Source of the DNA: an uncultured Bacteroidales bacterium
Lineage (GTDB): Bacteria; Bacteroidota; Bacteroidia; Bacteroidales; UBA932
Direction: 5' to 3'
DNA length: 64,000 bases
Assembly (NCBI GenBank): GCA_947302175.1
Contig: CAMYVB010000001.1
Coordinates: forward strand, 154,397 to 218,396
This document shows positions 26,616 to 37,294 of this stretch, piece by piece (position 1 is the stretch's first letter; each line of letters begins with the position of its first letter). The notes beneath the pieces are model-generated. The model made no database searches and had not been told where the DNA came from. It was given only the letters and a program-made list of their open reading frames with translations. The translations under genes and the position numbers were made by a program.

Positions 26616-29444
26616 ATGGTCCCATTCCTAAAGCAGGTGGCCTCCCGCTACTTCGACGCTGATTTGGGAGGCGAAGATATTTGTTTCATACTGCCAAACA
26701 GGCGGTCAGTCAAGTTTTTTGAAAAGTATTGGGCATCCCTTGCCTCCGAGCGCAGGCGCCCGTCCAGGATGCCGCTTGTTTTTACCATCAGCGATTTTTT
26801 CTGCCGCATTTCCGGTAGGGTGGCAAGCGACAGGACCCACCTGCTACTCATACTCTATGAGTGCTACAAGCGTTTAGGAGCGGGCAAAGAGAGTCTCGAC
26901 GATTTCATTTTCTGGGGAGACGTCCTGCTTTCGGACTTCGACGACACCGACAAATACATGGCCGATCCCGCGAAACTGTTCACCAACGTGTCAGATTTCA
27001 AGGGCATGCAGGACAAATTCGAATACCTTTCGGAAGGGCAGAGGGAGGCCATGGAGCGTTTCATGTCCCATTTCCGCACTCCCGGGGAGGATAAGCCGGT
27101 TAAACAGAGTTTCCTGAGCATATGGGAAGTACTTCTTCCCCTGTATAATGATTTCCGCTCCGAGCTTGACTCCCGAGGTCTTGCATACGAAGGCATGATT
27201 TTCCGCTCAGTAGCTGAAGAGATTGCCCAAAGGCCCGTCTCGGACATGCTCGGGGCCGTTTTCCCCGGCACTGGGCTCTATGTCTTCGCCGGACTGAACG
27301 CCCTTAGCGCGTGCGAAGAAAAGCTTCTCTCAAGGATGAGGGATGCGGGCCTGGCGCGTTTCTGCTGGGATTTTTCTTCGGATATGATACGCGATCCCCT
27401 CAACAGGGCATCCCACTTCATGTGGGACAACGTGCGCAGGTTCCCCCAGGATTTCCGTCCCGACCCTGACGGCACTCCCGTGCCGAAAGTGAGCGTTATC
27501 AGCGTCCCTTCCTCGGTCGGTCAGGCCAAGCAGCTTCCCCGCATATTTGCCCAAAGGAGTCCCGGCTTGGAAACGGCCGTGGTGCTTCCGGACGAAAACC
27601 TGCTTCTCAGCGTTCTTAATTCCATACCTCCGGAGGTAAAGGCCGTCAACGTGACCATGGGATACTCCATGCGCCTGAGCCAGCTCTTCGCCCTCCTTTC
27701 GGAAGTGGCCGCCATGCAGCTGCATCTAAGGCAGCGCCCTGACGGATACCATTTCTACCACAAGCAGGTCTATGCCATCTTCTCGAACAGCCTTTTCAGG
27801 AGCGCTGCGTCAAGCCCGGAGGAAAAGGAGTTCGTCGCTCGCATAAAAGCCGGTGCGCGCTACTATATCCCCGAGTCCGAGCTAAGGATGGAGGGAATAT
27901 CGGGCAAGATTTTCAGGCCTGTCGTGGAGGACCCTTCCATCGAGTCCCCGGAGGTGATAAGGAAGATAACGGAGTATCTTTCCGATATAGTTTCGTCCAT
28001 TGCAATTGCAATAAAAGAAGATACTTCGCTTACCCTCGAGCTGGACTTTGCCAAGGAATACTACCTTATCCTGAGGCGCCTTTCCGCGTACGAGCTTCCC
28101 TTGAGGCCCGCGACCTTCTTCCGTATGCTGGACCGGCTTGCAGGTTCCCTTTCGGTACCCTTCAGGGGTGAGCCTCTCAAGGGCCTGCAAATTATGGGAC
28201 CGCTTGAAACCCGCGCCCTCGACTTTGAAAGGGTTATCATACTTTCCTGCAACGAAGGCACCTACCCTTCACGCTCCTTCAAGGCGTCGTTCATCCCGCC
28301 CGAGCTTCGCCGCGCTTTCGGCCTTCCCAATTCCGACCAGCGCGATGCCATAGAAAGCTATTACTTCTACAGGCTCATACAGAGGGCCTCGGAAGTCTTC
28401 CTATTGTACGATTCCAGGACAGAAGGGCTCAAATCGGGTGAGGAGAGCCGCTACATAAGGCAGCTCCAGCTGCATTTCGGGCTCGATGTCTCCAGGCAGG
28501 AAGCCAAGGCTTTCCCCTCCCTTCCAAAGGCTCCCGCCGACATAGCCAAGACTGAGGCGGACGTGGAGAAGATTCGGGCCATGGAATTTTCGCCTTCGGC
28601 GCTCAGGAATTATCTCAGGTGCCAGGTGTCCTTCTACTACTCCCGTGTCCTTGGTCTCAAGGCGGGCGACGAAGTGACCGAATCGCTCGACAGCAGCATG
28701 ACCGGAAATGTCTACCATGCCGCCATGCAAAAGCTTTACAGCGAGGCCCGGGGCACGCTGACCCGCGAGTACCTGCGTCAGACCAGGCGCGACAGGCAGC
28801 GCATAAAATCCCTCGTTCGCTCTCTCATCATGAAGGAGCTCGGCACCGCCGAAGTCTCCGGCAGGAACCTCGTTTTCGAGGAGATGGTGGTGCGTTACGT
28901 GGAAAAGACTCTGGAGCGTGACCTGGAGCTTCTTGAAAAATGGGGGACGGATTCCTTGCAAATTCTTGGCCTCGAGCGTGAAATGCGCTGGGAGTCAGGC
29001 CCCTATCGCTTCAAAGGCACGATTGACAGGCTTGATTCCATCGCTCCGGGCCGGGTGCGCATCGTGGACTACAAGACCGGAATGGTGGAAGACAAGGACT
29101 TAAGAATCGATGATACCAATGCTTCGAAGGTCATAGAGAGTCTCTTTGCCGAAGAAAACGACAAACGCCCCGACATAGCCCTTCAGTTGTTCCTCTATGA
29201 CAAATTCGTCTCGTCAGACGGGGAGTTTGCCGGGATGCGGCTCTTCAACTCCATTTACCAGCCGGCAAAGATGTTCGCGGAGCCTCCCGCGACTGTCGCC
29301 GTTAGCGAGGTGTTCTGCAATATGGCTGAGGAAAGGCTTTTCTCCATGCTGGAGAAGATTTCTGATATCAGCGTTCCTTTCCGCCACACCGCGAATCAGA
29401 AGGCATGCGAGCACTGTGACTTTAAAACCATCTGCGGGCGATGA
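26616..29444 (+). CDS. AddB/RecB-family PD-(D/E)XK exonuclease
   Basis: FSPSALRNYLRCQVSFYY, FKGTIDRLD...IVDYKTG nuclease motif, C-terminal HTANQKACEHCDFKTICGR Fe-S-like Cys cluster. Confidence 0.88.
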   Translation: MVPFLKQVASRYFDADLGGEDICFILPNRRSVKFFEKYWASLASERRRPSRMPLVFTISDFFCRISGRVASDRTHLLLILYECYKRLGAGKESLDDFIFWGDVLLSDFDDTDKYMADPAKLFTNVSDFKGMQDKFEYLSEGQREAMERFMSHFRTPGEDKPVKQSFLSIWEVLLPLYNDFRSELDSRGLAYEGMIFRSVAEEIAQRPVSDMLGAVFPGTGLYVFAGLNALSACEEKLLSRMRDAGLARFCWDFSSDMIRDPLNRASHFMWDNVRRFPQDFRPDPDGTPVPKVSVISVPSSVGQAKQLPRIFAQRSPGLETAVVLPDENLLLSVLNSIPPEVKAVNVTMGYSMRLSQLFALLSEVAAMQLHLRQRPDGYHFYHKQVYAIFSNSLFRSAASSPEEKEFVARIKAGARYYIPESELRMEGISGKIFRPVVEDPSIESPEVIRKITEYLSDIVSSIAIAIKEDTSLTLELDFAKEYYLILRRLSAYELPLRPATFFRMLDRLAGSLSVPFRGEPLKGLQIMGPLETRALDFERVIILSCNEGTYPSRSFKASFIPPELRRAFGLPNSDQRDAIESYYFYRLIQRASEVFLLYDSRTEGLKSGEESRYIRQLQLHFGLDVSRQEAKAFPSLPKAPADIAKTEADVEKIRAMEFSPSALRNYLRCQVSFYYSRVLGLKAGDEVTESLDSSMTGNVYHAAMQKLYSEARGTLTREYLRQTRRDRQRIKSLVRSLIMKELGTAEVSGRNLVFEEMVVRYVEKTLERDLELLEKWGTDSLQILGLEREMRWESGPYRFKGTIDRLDSIAPGRVRIVDYKTGMVEDKDLRIDDTNASKVIESLFAEENDKRPDIALQLFLYDKFVSSDGEFAGMRLFNSIYQPAKMFAEPPATVAVSEVFCNMAEERLFSMLEKISDISVPFRHTANQKACEHCDFKTICGR

Positions 29445-32400
29445 TACGGATAATGAAGGCCTCAGCCGGCTCAGGCAAGACATTCAAGCTGGCCCAGACG
29501 TATCTGCGCGTGCTTCTCTCCTCCAATGAGAGTTACGCCTTCCGCAGCATCCTTGCCGTTACCTTCACCAACAAGGCCACTGCCGAAATGAAGGGGCGCA
29601 TACTAGAGGAGCTCTACAAACTCGCAGTTTCTCCGGAGAAGTCGGACTATTTCGCTGAATTCGTGCCTTCGCTCTTCCCCGACGCCCATGCGTTGAAGGC
29701 AAAGGCCTCCAAGACGCTTACCGAGCTGCTCCACGACTATGGCTCGTTCAGCGTCAGCACCATAGACCGTTTCTTCCAGCAGGCCCTGAGGGCGTTTGCA
29801 AGGGAAGCCGGGCAGTTTGCCGCATACCAGATAGAGCTGGACAAGCCTTCCCTAGTCCACGAAGCCGTCGATTCCCTGCTAGATTCCCTGTCCGAAGACG
29901 ATTCTGAAATACTCGACTGGCTCACGGATTCGCTTTCAGTAAGTATGGACAAGGGCTCGCGTCCCGATTTCGAGGGGCGTCTCTATGAAATGGCTGAAAA
30001 GCTTTTCAGCACCGAGCGTCAGGATGTCATGGAGAGACTGGGCATCAAGGGTGAAGGGCAGTTCTCGCGTGAATCGCTGAAAGTAATAAGCGCCCGTTGC
30101 AGGGATGTTATTTCCGACTACGAAAAGGCAGTGCGTGACTGCGCGAAGGAGTGTCTCGATATTATTAGCGCCGCCGGCCTTTCCACGAGCGATTTCTTCC
30201 GCTCCTTCATGGAGAAGTTGCCTCACTTCGTGTATTTCCCCCTCCCTCCTTCGCCTCCCGAGCCCACGCCGGCCTTCCTCGCAAGGGCGAAGGATCCCGA
30301 CGGCTGGTTCTCCAAGGCTGCAGCGCCGAAATGCCTCCCTCTTGTGGAAGAAAGCCTGTCTCCTGCTCTCAGCCGCTTCTGCTATCTTTTTGAGGAAGGC
30401 AGAAAATTGTCTTCCAGCGCCGCGCTTATCCTTTCCCAGATTCACGGCCTTGCAGTTTCCTCGGAACTGACCCGGGAATTCGAGGGCCTTCTCAAGGAAA
30501 AGAACGTTCTCAGCCTGGACGACAGCAACGCCATCCTGAGACGCATGATCGATGGCAGCGACGCGCCTTTCGTATATGAAAAGATGGGCGTGAGGTACCG
30601 CCATTTCCTTCTTGACGAGTTCCAGGACACCTCGATGGTGCAGTGGGAAAACTTCCTTCCCCTTCTCAAGGAGAGCGATTCCACGGGAGGGAGCAATCTC
30701 GTCGTAGGTGACGTCAAACAGAGCATTTATCGCTGGCGGGACTCCCGCTGGGACCTTCTCGATAGCGGAGTTCAGCGCGACTTCCCCCTCTCGGAAATAG
30801 TTTCTCTTACGGAGAACTGGCGCAGCAGCCGTGCGGTAGTTGAGTTCAACAACGATTTTTTCAGCCACGCAGCTGCCCTTCTCGATCCCAGGCTCGATGG
30901 GGCGTCGTTCTCGATAAGCGACATTTACTCTGACGTTGAGCAGACTCCATGTGCCGATGAAGCGCAGGAAGGCTGCGTCAGGGTGAATTTCTGCTCTGAC
31001 AAGGATGAGCAGATGGAAAAAGTTATTGAGAGCATTTCCCGGGCGCGTCAGGCAGGCGCTCTCTGGAGCGATATAGCGGTGCTCGTAAGGACCAACCTCA
31101 TAGGCGGAAGGGTGGCCCAGGCCCTGCTTCAAGCCGAAATACCCGTCCTTTCCGACGATTCTCTCGACCTAAAGGGCTCAGTCACCGTGAGGAGGGTGGT
31201 AGGCCTTATGGAAAGCTTCGAAAATCCCGACGACCGGATAAGCTCCTACATCGCCTCTATGACGGGCATGAGCTTCCCCGACTGCTTCCATTCGCTTCCC
31301 GACCTTTGCGAGAGCCTCCTGCGTTCGCTAAGGGACGCCGATTCCTCACTTTTCGAGTCCGAGACCCTCTACATACAGTCCTTCATGGACACCCTTCTGG
31401 ACTGGACTTCGAGGAACGGCAACTCCATTTCCCGTTTCCTGTCATGGTGGAAGGATGCAAAGGTTAAGCTCAGCTCTCCGGCCGGGGCGGATGCGGTGCG
31501 CGTAATAACAATCCATAAGTCCAAGGGACTGGAGTTCCCCCATGTCATATATCCTTTCGCAGAAGCTGAAAGCCTCACGCCTTCCACTAAGCATCCGCCT
31601 TTCCACTGGTGCATCCCCGACGAGTCCTTAGGCGCCATTCCGGAGGCTTCGGAGACTGCCTTCCCCATCACTATGACAGGCAAGGCCGCCAATACCTGCT
31701 TCTCCAGGGACTATGCCGACGAACGTAACCTCTGCCTCGTAGATGCTCTGAACGCCTCTTACGTCGCTCTGACGAGGGCGCAAAAGAGTCTCCATGTCAT
31801 TGCAGAGAGACCTTCCGACCCGGTCATCTCTGCCATCGATAAAGGCGACGTGTCCAAATTGTCCACTCTCTCCCATCTGCTTATGGAATACACAGGCGAG
31901 GATGAATATGTTTCCGGCGAACCCTACGACTTTTCGCGCATGAAAAGGAAAGACAAGAAGGCTCCGGAAGCGGTCCCCTCGTCATATCCTTCCTATCCTG
32001 CAAGCGGCGGAGTTGCCAAGGAAGACAGTGAATCATACGACTTCTTCTCTGAAGACGGCCTCGCGGGCGCCGGAGCATCCCCCCGTCTTTCCGGCATAGC
32101 CTTGCATGAAATTCTGTCCCGGGTGGATATGGAAGGCGGTCTGGAGCGTGCAGTCTCCAGAAGCGTCGAAAAGGCTATCCTCTCTCCCGAGGAAGGGAAG
32201 AAGGCTTATGAGCTTCTGTCCCGTGCCCTGTCTTCGCCCGAAGTGAGCGAGTGGTTCAACCCGGCGTACAAGGCCGATACTGAAAGGACGCTCATAGACG
32301 CCCAAGGGGAGTGCCACATTCCCGACAGGGTGGTACGCACCCCTTCTTCCACCACAGTCATAGACTATAAGTTCGGAGAGCCGAAGCCCTCTTATCACCG

Positions 32401-32503
32401 TCAGGTAAGGCGTTATATGGAGATACTGCGCCAGCTCGGATGCGTGAAGGTATCGGGCTATCTTTGGTATGTCAGGACGGGAGAAATAGAGAAAGTAGAA
32501 TAA
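29441..32503 (+). CDS. UvrD/AddA-like helicase-nuclease (exodeoxyribonuclease V beta-like)
   Basis: KASAGSGKTFKLA Walker A, FLLDEFQDTSMVQW, VGDVKQSIYRWRDS, ITIHKSKGLEFPHVI, C-terminal TTVIDYKFGEPKPSYHRQVRRYMEIL. Confidence 0.93.
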   Translation: MIRIMKASAGSGKTFKLAQTYLRVLLSSNESYAFRSILAVTFTNKATAEMKGRILEELYKLAVSPEKSDYFAEFVPSLFPDAHALKAKASKTLTELLHDYGSFSVSTIDRFFQQALRAFAREAGQFAAYQIELDKPSLVHEAVDSLLDSLSEDDSEILDWLTDSLSVSMDKGSRPDFEGRLYEMAEKLFSTERQDVMERLGIKGEGQFSRESLKVISARCRDVISDYEKAVRDCAKECLDIISAAGLSTSDFFRSFMEKLPHFVYFPLPPSPPEPTPAFLARAKDPDGWFSKAAAPKCLPLVEESLSPALSRFCYLFEEGRKLSSSAALILSQIHGLAVSSELTREFEGLLKEKNVLSLDDSNAILRRMIDGSDAPFVYEKMGVRYRHFLLDEFQDTSMVQWENFLPLLKESDSTGGSNLVVGDVKQSIYRWRDSRWDLLDSGVQRDFPLSEIVSLTENWRSSRAVVEFNNDFFSHAAALLDPRLDGASFSISDIYSDVEQTPCADEAQEGCVRVNFCSDKDEQMEKVIESISRARQAGALWSDIAVLVRTNLIGGRVAQALLQAEIPVLSDDSLDLKGSVTVRRVVGLMESFENPDDRISSYIASMTGMSFPDCFHSLPDLCESLLRSLRDADSSLFESETLYIQSFMDTLLDWTSRNGNSISRFLSWWKDAKVKLSSPAGADAVRVITIHKSKGLEFPHVIYPFAEAESLTPSTKHPPFHWCIPDESLGAIPEASETAFPITMTGKAANTCFSRDYADERNLCLVDALNASYVALTRAQKSLHVIAERPSDPVISAIDKGDVSKLSTLSHLLMEYTGEDEYVSGEPYDFSRMKRKDKKAPEAVPSSYPSYPASGGVAKEDSESYDFFSEDGLAGAGASPRLSGIALHEILSRVDMEGGLERAVSRSVEKAILSPEEGKKAYELLSRALSSPEVSEWFNPAYKADTERTLIDAQGECHIPDRVVRTPSSTTVIDYKFGEPKPSYHRQVRRYMEILRQLGCVKVSGYLWYVRTGEIEKVE

Positions 32504-32539
32504 AAACACTATATTTGTGAGTCTAAAAAAACGTGAGAA

Positions 32540-33193
32540 ATGGAAGCCGGAGAAAACTATATCAAGCTGGAATACAATACTGAACGTGAGATTCTCGCCA
32601 TGCCTGAGTACGGGCGCAACATCCTTCAGATGGCCGAAAGCCTGAGGGACATCCCCGACCGCGAGAAGCGCAGCGCGCAGGCCCGCGCCGTCGTCAAGTC
32701 CATGGAAATCCTCAATCCAGGGGTCCATCAGCAGGACAATTATGCCCAAAAGCTCTGGGACCATCTCTATATGATAGCCGGGTACGACCTCGACATCGAT
32801 TCCCCTTACCCCGCCCCCGTCCCCGCCTTGATGCAGGAAAAGCCCCACATCATCCCCATCCAGAAAAAGCCTGTGAAGGCTACGCACTACGGGCGCAATA
32901 TCGAGAGCATAATAGAGCTCATCGCAGGTGAGCCCGACGGCGAAGTCAAGACCGCCATGATACGCTCCCTTGCCACTTACATGCGTCAGCAGTACCTCAT
33001 TTGGAACAAGGACAGTGTCGAGGACAGCACCATCTTCAGCGACATCGAAAGGCTTTCCGACAATAGAATCAAGGTCCCCGAAGGCCTGTCCCTCTCCCGC
33101 ATATCCCCCGAAGCCAATTTCGCCCGTCCCGGCATAGGCTCCGTGTCCCAGGGTTCGTCCAAGAAAAACAAGAAGCACTGGAAAAAGAAATAG
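32540..33193 (+). CDS. DUF4290-like protein
   Basis: LEYNTEREILAMPEYGRNILQMAESLRDIPDREKR..., KPVKATHYGRNIESIIELI; -7 box TATATTTG at 32510-32517. Confidence 0.8.
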   Translation: MEAGENYIKLEYNTEREILAMPEYGRNILQMAESLRDIPDREKRSAQARAVVKSMEILNPGVHQQDNYAQKLWDHLYMIAGYDLDIDSPYPAPVPALMQEKPHIIPIQKKPVKATHYGRNIESIIELIAGEPDGEVKTAMIRSLATYMRQQYLIWNKDSVEDSTIFSDIERLSDNRIKVPEGLSLSRISPEANFARPGIGSVSQGSSKKNKKHWKKK

Positions 33194-33204
33194 ATCCTTA
33201 AGCC

Positions 33205-35547
33205 ATGGACAAAAGAAAGCCAGCTGCCCTTCAATTCGACGAAGGCAGGAAGGAGAAGATTCTCAAAGTCGCAGGAATAGCGCTTGTCGCCATCGCAGCC
33301 TACGCTCTTCTCGCCTGCATCTCTTATCTTTTCTCCTGGAAGCAGGACATGAGCCTGCTTTCCGACCCTTCGATGCTCTCAGTCGACCATCCTTCCTCGG
33401 GAGCATCAGGCAAGTTCGGGTTTCTCCTCGGCCATTTTCTCGTGTGCAAGTGCTTCGGGCTTGGCAGTTTCGCGCTGGTTGTCGCCCTGCTCGCGGCCGG
33501 CCTGCGCCTGCTCTCTTTCAAGTGGTCCCAGTCCATGCTTAAGACTGCGGTGCTTGCGCTTTCCTTCGCTCTTGTGTCGTCTTTCGCCCTTGCCCTCGTG
33601 GCATCTGTCATCGGCCCCGACAACGCTTTTGGCGGAGGCCTTGGCGGGCGCATGGGTGCTTTCGCGGCCTCTTGGAGCATCAATCTTTTCGGCACTGTGC
33701 CGTCCCTGATTTTGGCCTTTGCCCTTGTCGTGCTGTGGATGTTCGCCTGCGGGTTCAGGCTTCCCGCCTTAAGGCAGCTTCGCCATGGCGACGATGGGGA
33801 AGATGATCCCGGAGAGCCTGCAGACATTATGATTGAGGATATCCCCGAGATTGAAAATACCCCTGTTCCCGCAAAGGATACAGTCGCTCCCGAGGCGGTA
33901 AAACCGGCCCCTGAAAAAGCTCCCGAAGGCGGAATCGAAGTAATCAGGGACGACAAGGGCCTTTCCACCGTAATCAAGCAGGAGCTCCCGAGGATAGACA
34001 CCCGCGACGAGCTCTCTAAATACGAATTCCCTCCTCTCGAGATCCTCGACGCCCACGCTTCTTCAAAGCAGGAAGTCTCTTCCGAGGAGCTAACCCGCAA
34101 CAACAATAAGATTCGCGCTTCACTGGCCGACTACAGGATACAGGTGGAGGACGTAAAGGCTGTCGTCGGCCCCACAGTGACCCTGTACAAGGTCTATCCC
34201 TCTCCCGGAGTCAAGATTTCCTCCATCAAGACTCTCCAGGACGACCTTGCGATGAAACTCAACGCCCATGGCGTCAGGATAGTTACTCTGAGCGATTCCG
34301 TCGGCATAGAAGTGGCCAACGACAGGCCCGCCATAGTCCCGCTCAGGGCTCTCCTGAACGATCCGGCTTTCCGCGAGAGCAAAGCGGAACTCCCCGTCGC
34401 CATAGGCTATACCATAACGCAGAAAGTCAAGGTGTTCGACCTCGCAACTGCCCCTCACCTCCTGGTCGCGGGTGCGACGCAGCAGGGTAAGTCTGTGGGT
34501 CTTAACGTGCTTGTCTCGTCCCTACTCTTCTCGAAGCATCCTTCAGAGCTGAAGTTCGTCTTCATAGACCCCAAGATGGTCGAATTCTCCTCCTACTCCT
34601 CCCTTATAAAGCACTATCTTGCAGTGCTTCCCGATGCCGGTGACGAGCAGCAGGAAAAGAACGCCTCCATCGTGAAAAAGTCGAAGGACGCCGAGAGGAT
34701 ACTCCGCTCCCTCTGCATAGAGATGGACGAGCGCTATGAGCTGATGAGCCGCGCCGGCGCGAACAATATCAAGCTCTACAACGAAAAATACAAAGACCGC
34801 CATCTCCTTCCCACAGAGGGTCACAAGTTCCTTCCTTACCTGGTGACCATCATTGACGAGTACGCCGACCTCACCATGTCCGTGGGTGCCTCTCCTGAAG
34901 TGAAGGCATCGTCGAAGAGCATACAGAGTTCCATCATACGCCTCGCACAGAAGGGCAGGGCTGCAGGCATACACGTGGTCCTTGCCACCCAGCGTCCTTC
35001 CGTGGACGTCATCTCCGGCATCATCAAGACCAACTTCCCCACTCGTATCGCCTTCAGGGTCGCTTCGAGGGTGGACTCTATGACCATTCTGGACATGCCC
35101 GGCGCCGAGAAACTCATAGGCAAGGGCGATATGCTCTACTATGCAGGCGTCGAGTGCGAGCGCATACAGTGCGGGTTCGTGAGCAATCGCGAAATCAGCG
35201 CCATAACCGGCTTCATTGGATCCCAGCAGGGCTATAAGAAGTCCTACAATACTCCATACTACCTTCCCGACCCCGCTCCCGCGGAGGGCGAAGGCGGCGG
35301 CATGGTCGACATGGGCGAGCTCGATGACCGTTTCGTTGAAGCCGCCACCATGGTGGTGACTTCCCAGAAGGGCTCCACATCAGATCTGCAGCGGCGCCTG
35401 GGTATGGGCTATGCCAAAGCCGGCCGCGTCATGGACCAGCTTGAGGCGGCAGGAATCGTAGGCCCCCAGGAGGGTTCCAAGCCCCGCCAGGTTCTGGTAC
35501 AGGATTTGGATACGCTCCAGGAGATACTTAACGCCTTTAAGAAATGA
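33205..35547 (+). CDS. ftsK: FtsK/SpoIIIE DNA translocase
   Basis: N-terminal TM region, LLVAGATQQGKSVGLNVLVSSLL, IDEYADLTMS, VLATQRPSVDVISGIIKTNFPTRIAFRV, C-terminal winged helix. Confidence 0.95.
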   Translation: MDKRKPAALQFDEGRKEKILKVAGIALVAIAAYALLACISYLFSWKQDMSLLSDPSMLSVDHPSSGASGKFGFLLGHFLVCKCFGLGSFALVVALLAAGLRLLSFKWSQSMLKTAVLALSFALVSSFALALVASVIGPDNAFGGGLGGRMGAFAASWSINLFGTVPSLILAFALVVLWMFACGFRLPALRQLRHGDDGEDDPGEPADIMIEDIPEIENTPVPAKDTVAPEAVKPAPEKAPEGGIEVIRDDKGLSTVIKQELPRIDTRDELSKYEFPPLEILDAHASSKQEVSSEELTRNNNKIRASLADYRIQVEDVKAVVGPTVTLYKVYPSPGVKISSIKTLQDDLAMKLNAHGVRIVTLSDSVGIEVANDRPAIVPLRALLNDPAFRESKAELPVAIGYTITQKVKVFDLATAPHLLVAGATQQGKSVGLNVLVSSLLFSKHPSELKFVFIDPKMVEFSSYSSLIKHYLAVLPDAGDEQQEKNASIVKKSKDAERILRSLCIEMDERYELMSRAGANNIKLYNEKYKDRHLLPTEGHKFLPYLVTIIDEYADLTMSVGASPEVKASSKSIQSSIIRLAQKGRAAGIHVVLATQRPSVDVISGIIKTNFPTRIAFRVASRVDSMTILDMPGAEKLIGKGDMLYYAGVECERIQCGFVSNREISAITGFIGSQQGYKKSYNTPYYLPDPAPAEGEGGGMVDMGELDDRFVEAATMVVTSQKGSTSDLQRRLGMGYAKAGRVMDQLEAAGIVGPQEGSKPRQVLVQDLDTLQEILNAFKK

Positions 35548-36167
35548 AACGCTTTCTCCTCATATCAGCCTACCTGGTTAGTGCTTCGCTCTTTAGTCTC
35601 AGCGCCGCATCTCCCAAGGAGGCTGAGGCTTTTGTGAAATCCATCGCCTCTGAGCCTTTTTCCTTCTCGTACGATTATGAGATTTTCACCGAAGTCCTTG
35701 TCGTGGGCAGCGGAAAGGCCTGTGTCTTTGGCAAGTCTTACAGGGTAGAGAGCGGCGATATGCTCTTCTGCTCGGACGGCAAGACCCGCTGGACAGTGGA
35801 TTCCGATTCGAAGGAAATATATATAGAGAGTGTCGATGAGGCATCGAAAGATTATCTTTCCAATCCCGCCGCCCTCCTTTCTTCCCTTTCCGAGGCCTTC
35901 ACTATAGCCGAAGAAGGCAGCCTCACTTTTTCAGGCAAGCACTATAACGGCTTCAAGCTCGTTCCTTCGGTGAAGGGCACGGGCCTCAGCTCAGTCACTC
36001 TTTATTTTTCGGGCAAGACTCCCGCCCGCGTGGAGGTCGTGCCCGTAGACGGCCCCAAAGCGGTTTTCACCCTCGCTTCCTTTGCCGAAGATAAAAAAGA
36101 CGGGACCCGCTTTACCGTGGATCCCGCCTCTTATGGGAAGTCTTTTTTGGTGACAGACCTGAGATAG
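35544..36167 (+). CDS. LolA-like outer-membrane lipoprotein carrier family protein
   Basis: Signal peptide, LolA-like beta pattern (GKTRWTVDSDSKEIYIE...), directly after ftsK. Confidence 0.7.
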   Translation: MKRFLLISAYLVSASLFSLSAASPKEAEAFVKSIASEPFSFSYDYEIFTEVLVVGSGKACVFGKSYRVESGDMLFCSDGKTRWTVDSDSKEIYIESVDEASKDYLSNPAALLSSLSEAFTIAEEGSLTFSGKHYNGFKLVPSVKGTGLSSVTLYFSGKTPARVEVVPVDGPKAVFTLASFAEDKKDGTRFTVDPASYGKSFLVTDLR

Positions 36168-36174
36168 CCTCCTG

Positions 36175-37209
36175 CTATTCGGCAGTGCGTATGCAGCGCA
36201 CGTTCATGGCCATATAATTCTTGTAACCTATCTCGCAGGTGACGCGGTCGTTGCGCTCGAAGAGGGCGCGGAAATAGGCTTTATCTTCGTCTATGGAGTC
36301 GGAAGTCCAGAGCAGGCAATATGTGAGTATGTCGTTGAATACCAGGGCGTCGCCGCCATCGGAAAGGGCTATGTAGCCCATGGGAAGAAGGGACATGCCG
36401 CTCTTGTTGGTCACGTCCACGTCGGGCCAGTACTCCCACATTACGGTATTATTGAAATACGCGGGCGCCATGTGATTGCCTGCGCCTGTGTTGAAATGGG
36501 CGTTGGGAACGGTGCTCTCGGTCTCCACGAAGGCATTGTTGAGCGAAAGGAAATCTTCGTTGGAGGGAAGCCTCCAGCCGGCAGGACATGCCGTTGAGGC
36601 CTCGGCCCAGGAGTAGTAGCGGCCGAAGAGAGGGTCCACTACGGGCATATCGTAGTATGAGTAGCCTGCGCCTTTCCAGCGGAGGTTGTCGGCCATCCAA
36701 TCGCGGCCGTCCACGGTTATGTAGTGGTACTGCACATCGTCGCGGGGGTCGGTGAAAATCTTTGTGCCCTCGGGATAGACTATGCCCTGGACGGACCTGT
36801 TATCTCCTTCAGTGCGTATGATGATGGCGCTTGAAGAGGACGAGGTGTTGTTGTATCCGTCTGCGAATATGGTGCAAGTGACCTCCATGGTCATCAGCGT
36901 ATCTGGAACGGAGAAGGAATAGCTGTAGGGGAGGGAGGAGGCGTCTTCGCGCCTTATGGTGTCCGCAACTGCCCCGGGGGTGTTCATTTTCCAATAGCAG
37001 CCCAGGCCGAGGGTGGAATCATCGTCATCGGCGCGGGTGACCGTGGAGGGGGTGAGGGTCATAAGCTCTCCCGCCTGCACGAACACGGGGAGTGAGAAGG
37101 TGGGTGAGCCGTTGAAATACAACTTGGTCTCCTCTTCGTCCTCTTTACAGGAGACGCAAAGCAGCAGGACTGAAAGAGCCATGAGGCCGGCTATTCTTCT
37201 TAAATTCAT
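36175..37209 (-). CDS. Lipoprotein with FISUMP-type domain
   Basis: Lipobox LLLCVSC; YHYITVDGRDWMADNLRW...YYSWAEASTACPAGWRLPSNEDFLSL...LLPMGY. Confidence 0.75.
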   Translation of the reverse strand: MNLRRIAGLMALSVLLLCVSCKEDEEETKLYFNGSPTFSLPVFVQAGELMTLTPSTVTRADDDDSTLGLGCYWKMNTPGAVADTIRREDASSLPYSYSFSVPDTLMTMEVTCTIFADGYNNTSSSSSAIIIRTEGDNRSVQGIVYPEGTKIFTDPRDDVQYHYITVDGRDWMADNLRWKGAGYSYYDMPVVDPLFGRYYSWAEASTACPAGWRLPSNEDFLSLNNAFVETESTVPNAHFNTGAGNHMAPAYFNNTVMWEYWPDVDVTNKSGMSLLPMGYIALSDGGDALVFNDILTYCLLWTSDSIDEDKAYFRALFERNDRVTCEIGYKNYMAMNVRCIRTAE

Positions 37210-37294
37210 TTCGACAAACATATGCTGAAGGGCAAATATCGCAATTTATCATGAAAAACCACTACCTTTGTGCAAATACTTTGCCGAAAAGCTC

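Noticed and set aside
29936-31132. 398-aa minus-strand ORF antisense to the AddA-like gene
   Set aside because: Opposite strand has clear helicase motifs; the antisense translation shows no family features.
32033-33178. 381-aa minus-strand ORF over the AddA 3' end and the DUF4290 gene
   Set aside because: Spans two well-supported genes and an intergenic promoter; composition typical of an antisense shadow.
37268-37294. Upstream start for apbE in the ORF track
   Set aside because: Overlaps the -7 box TACCTTTG (37263-37270); ATG at 37295 yields a proper lipoprotein signal.
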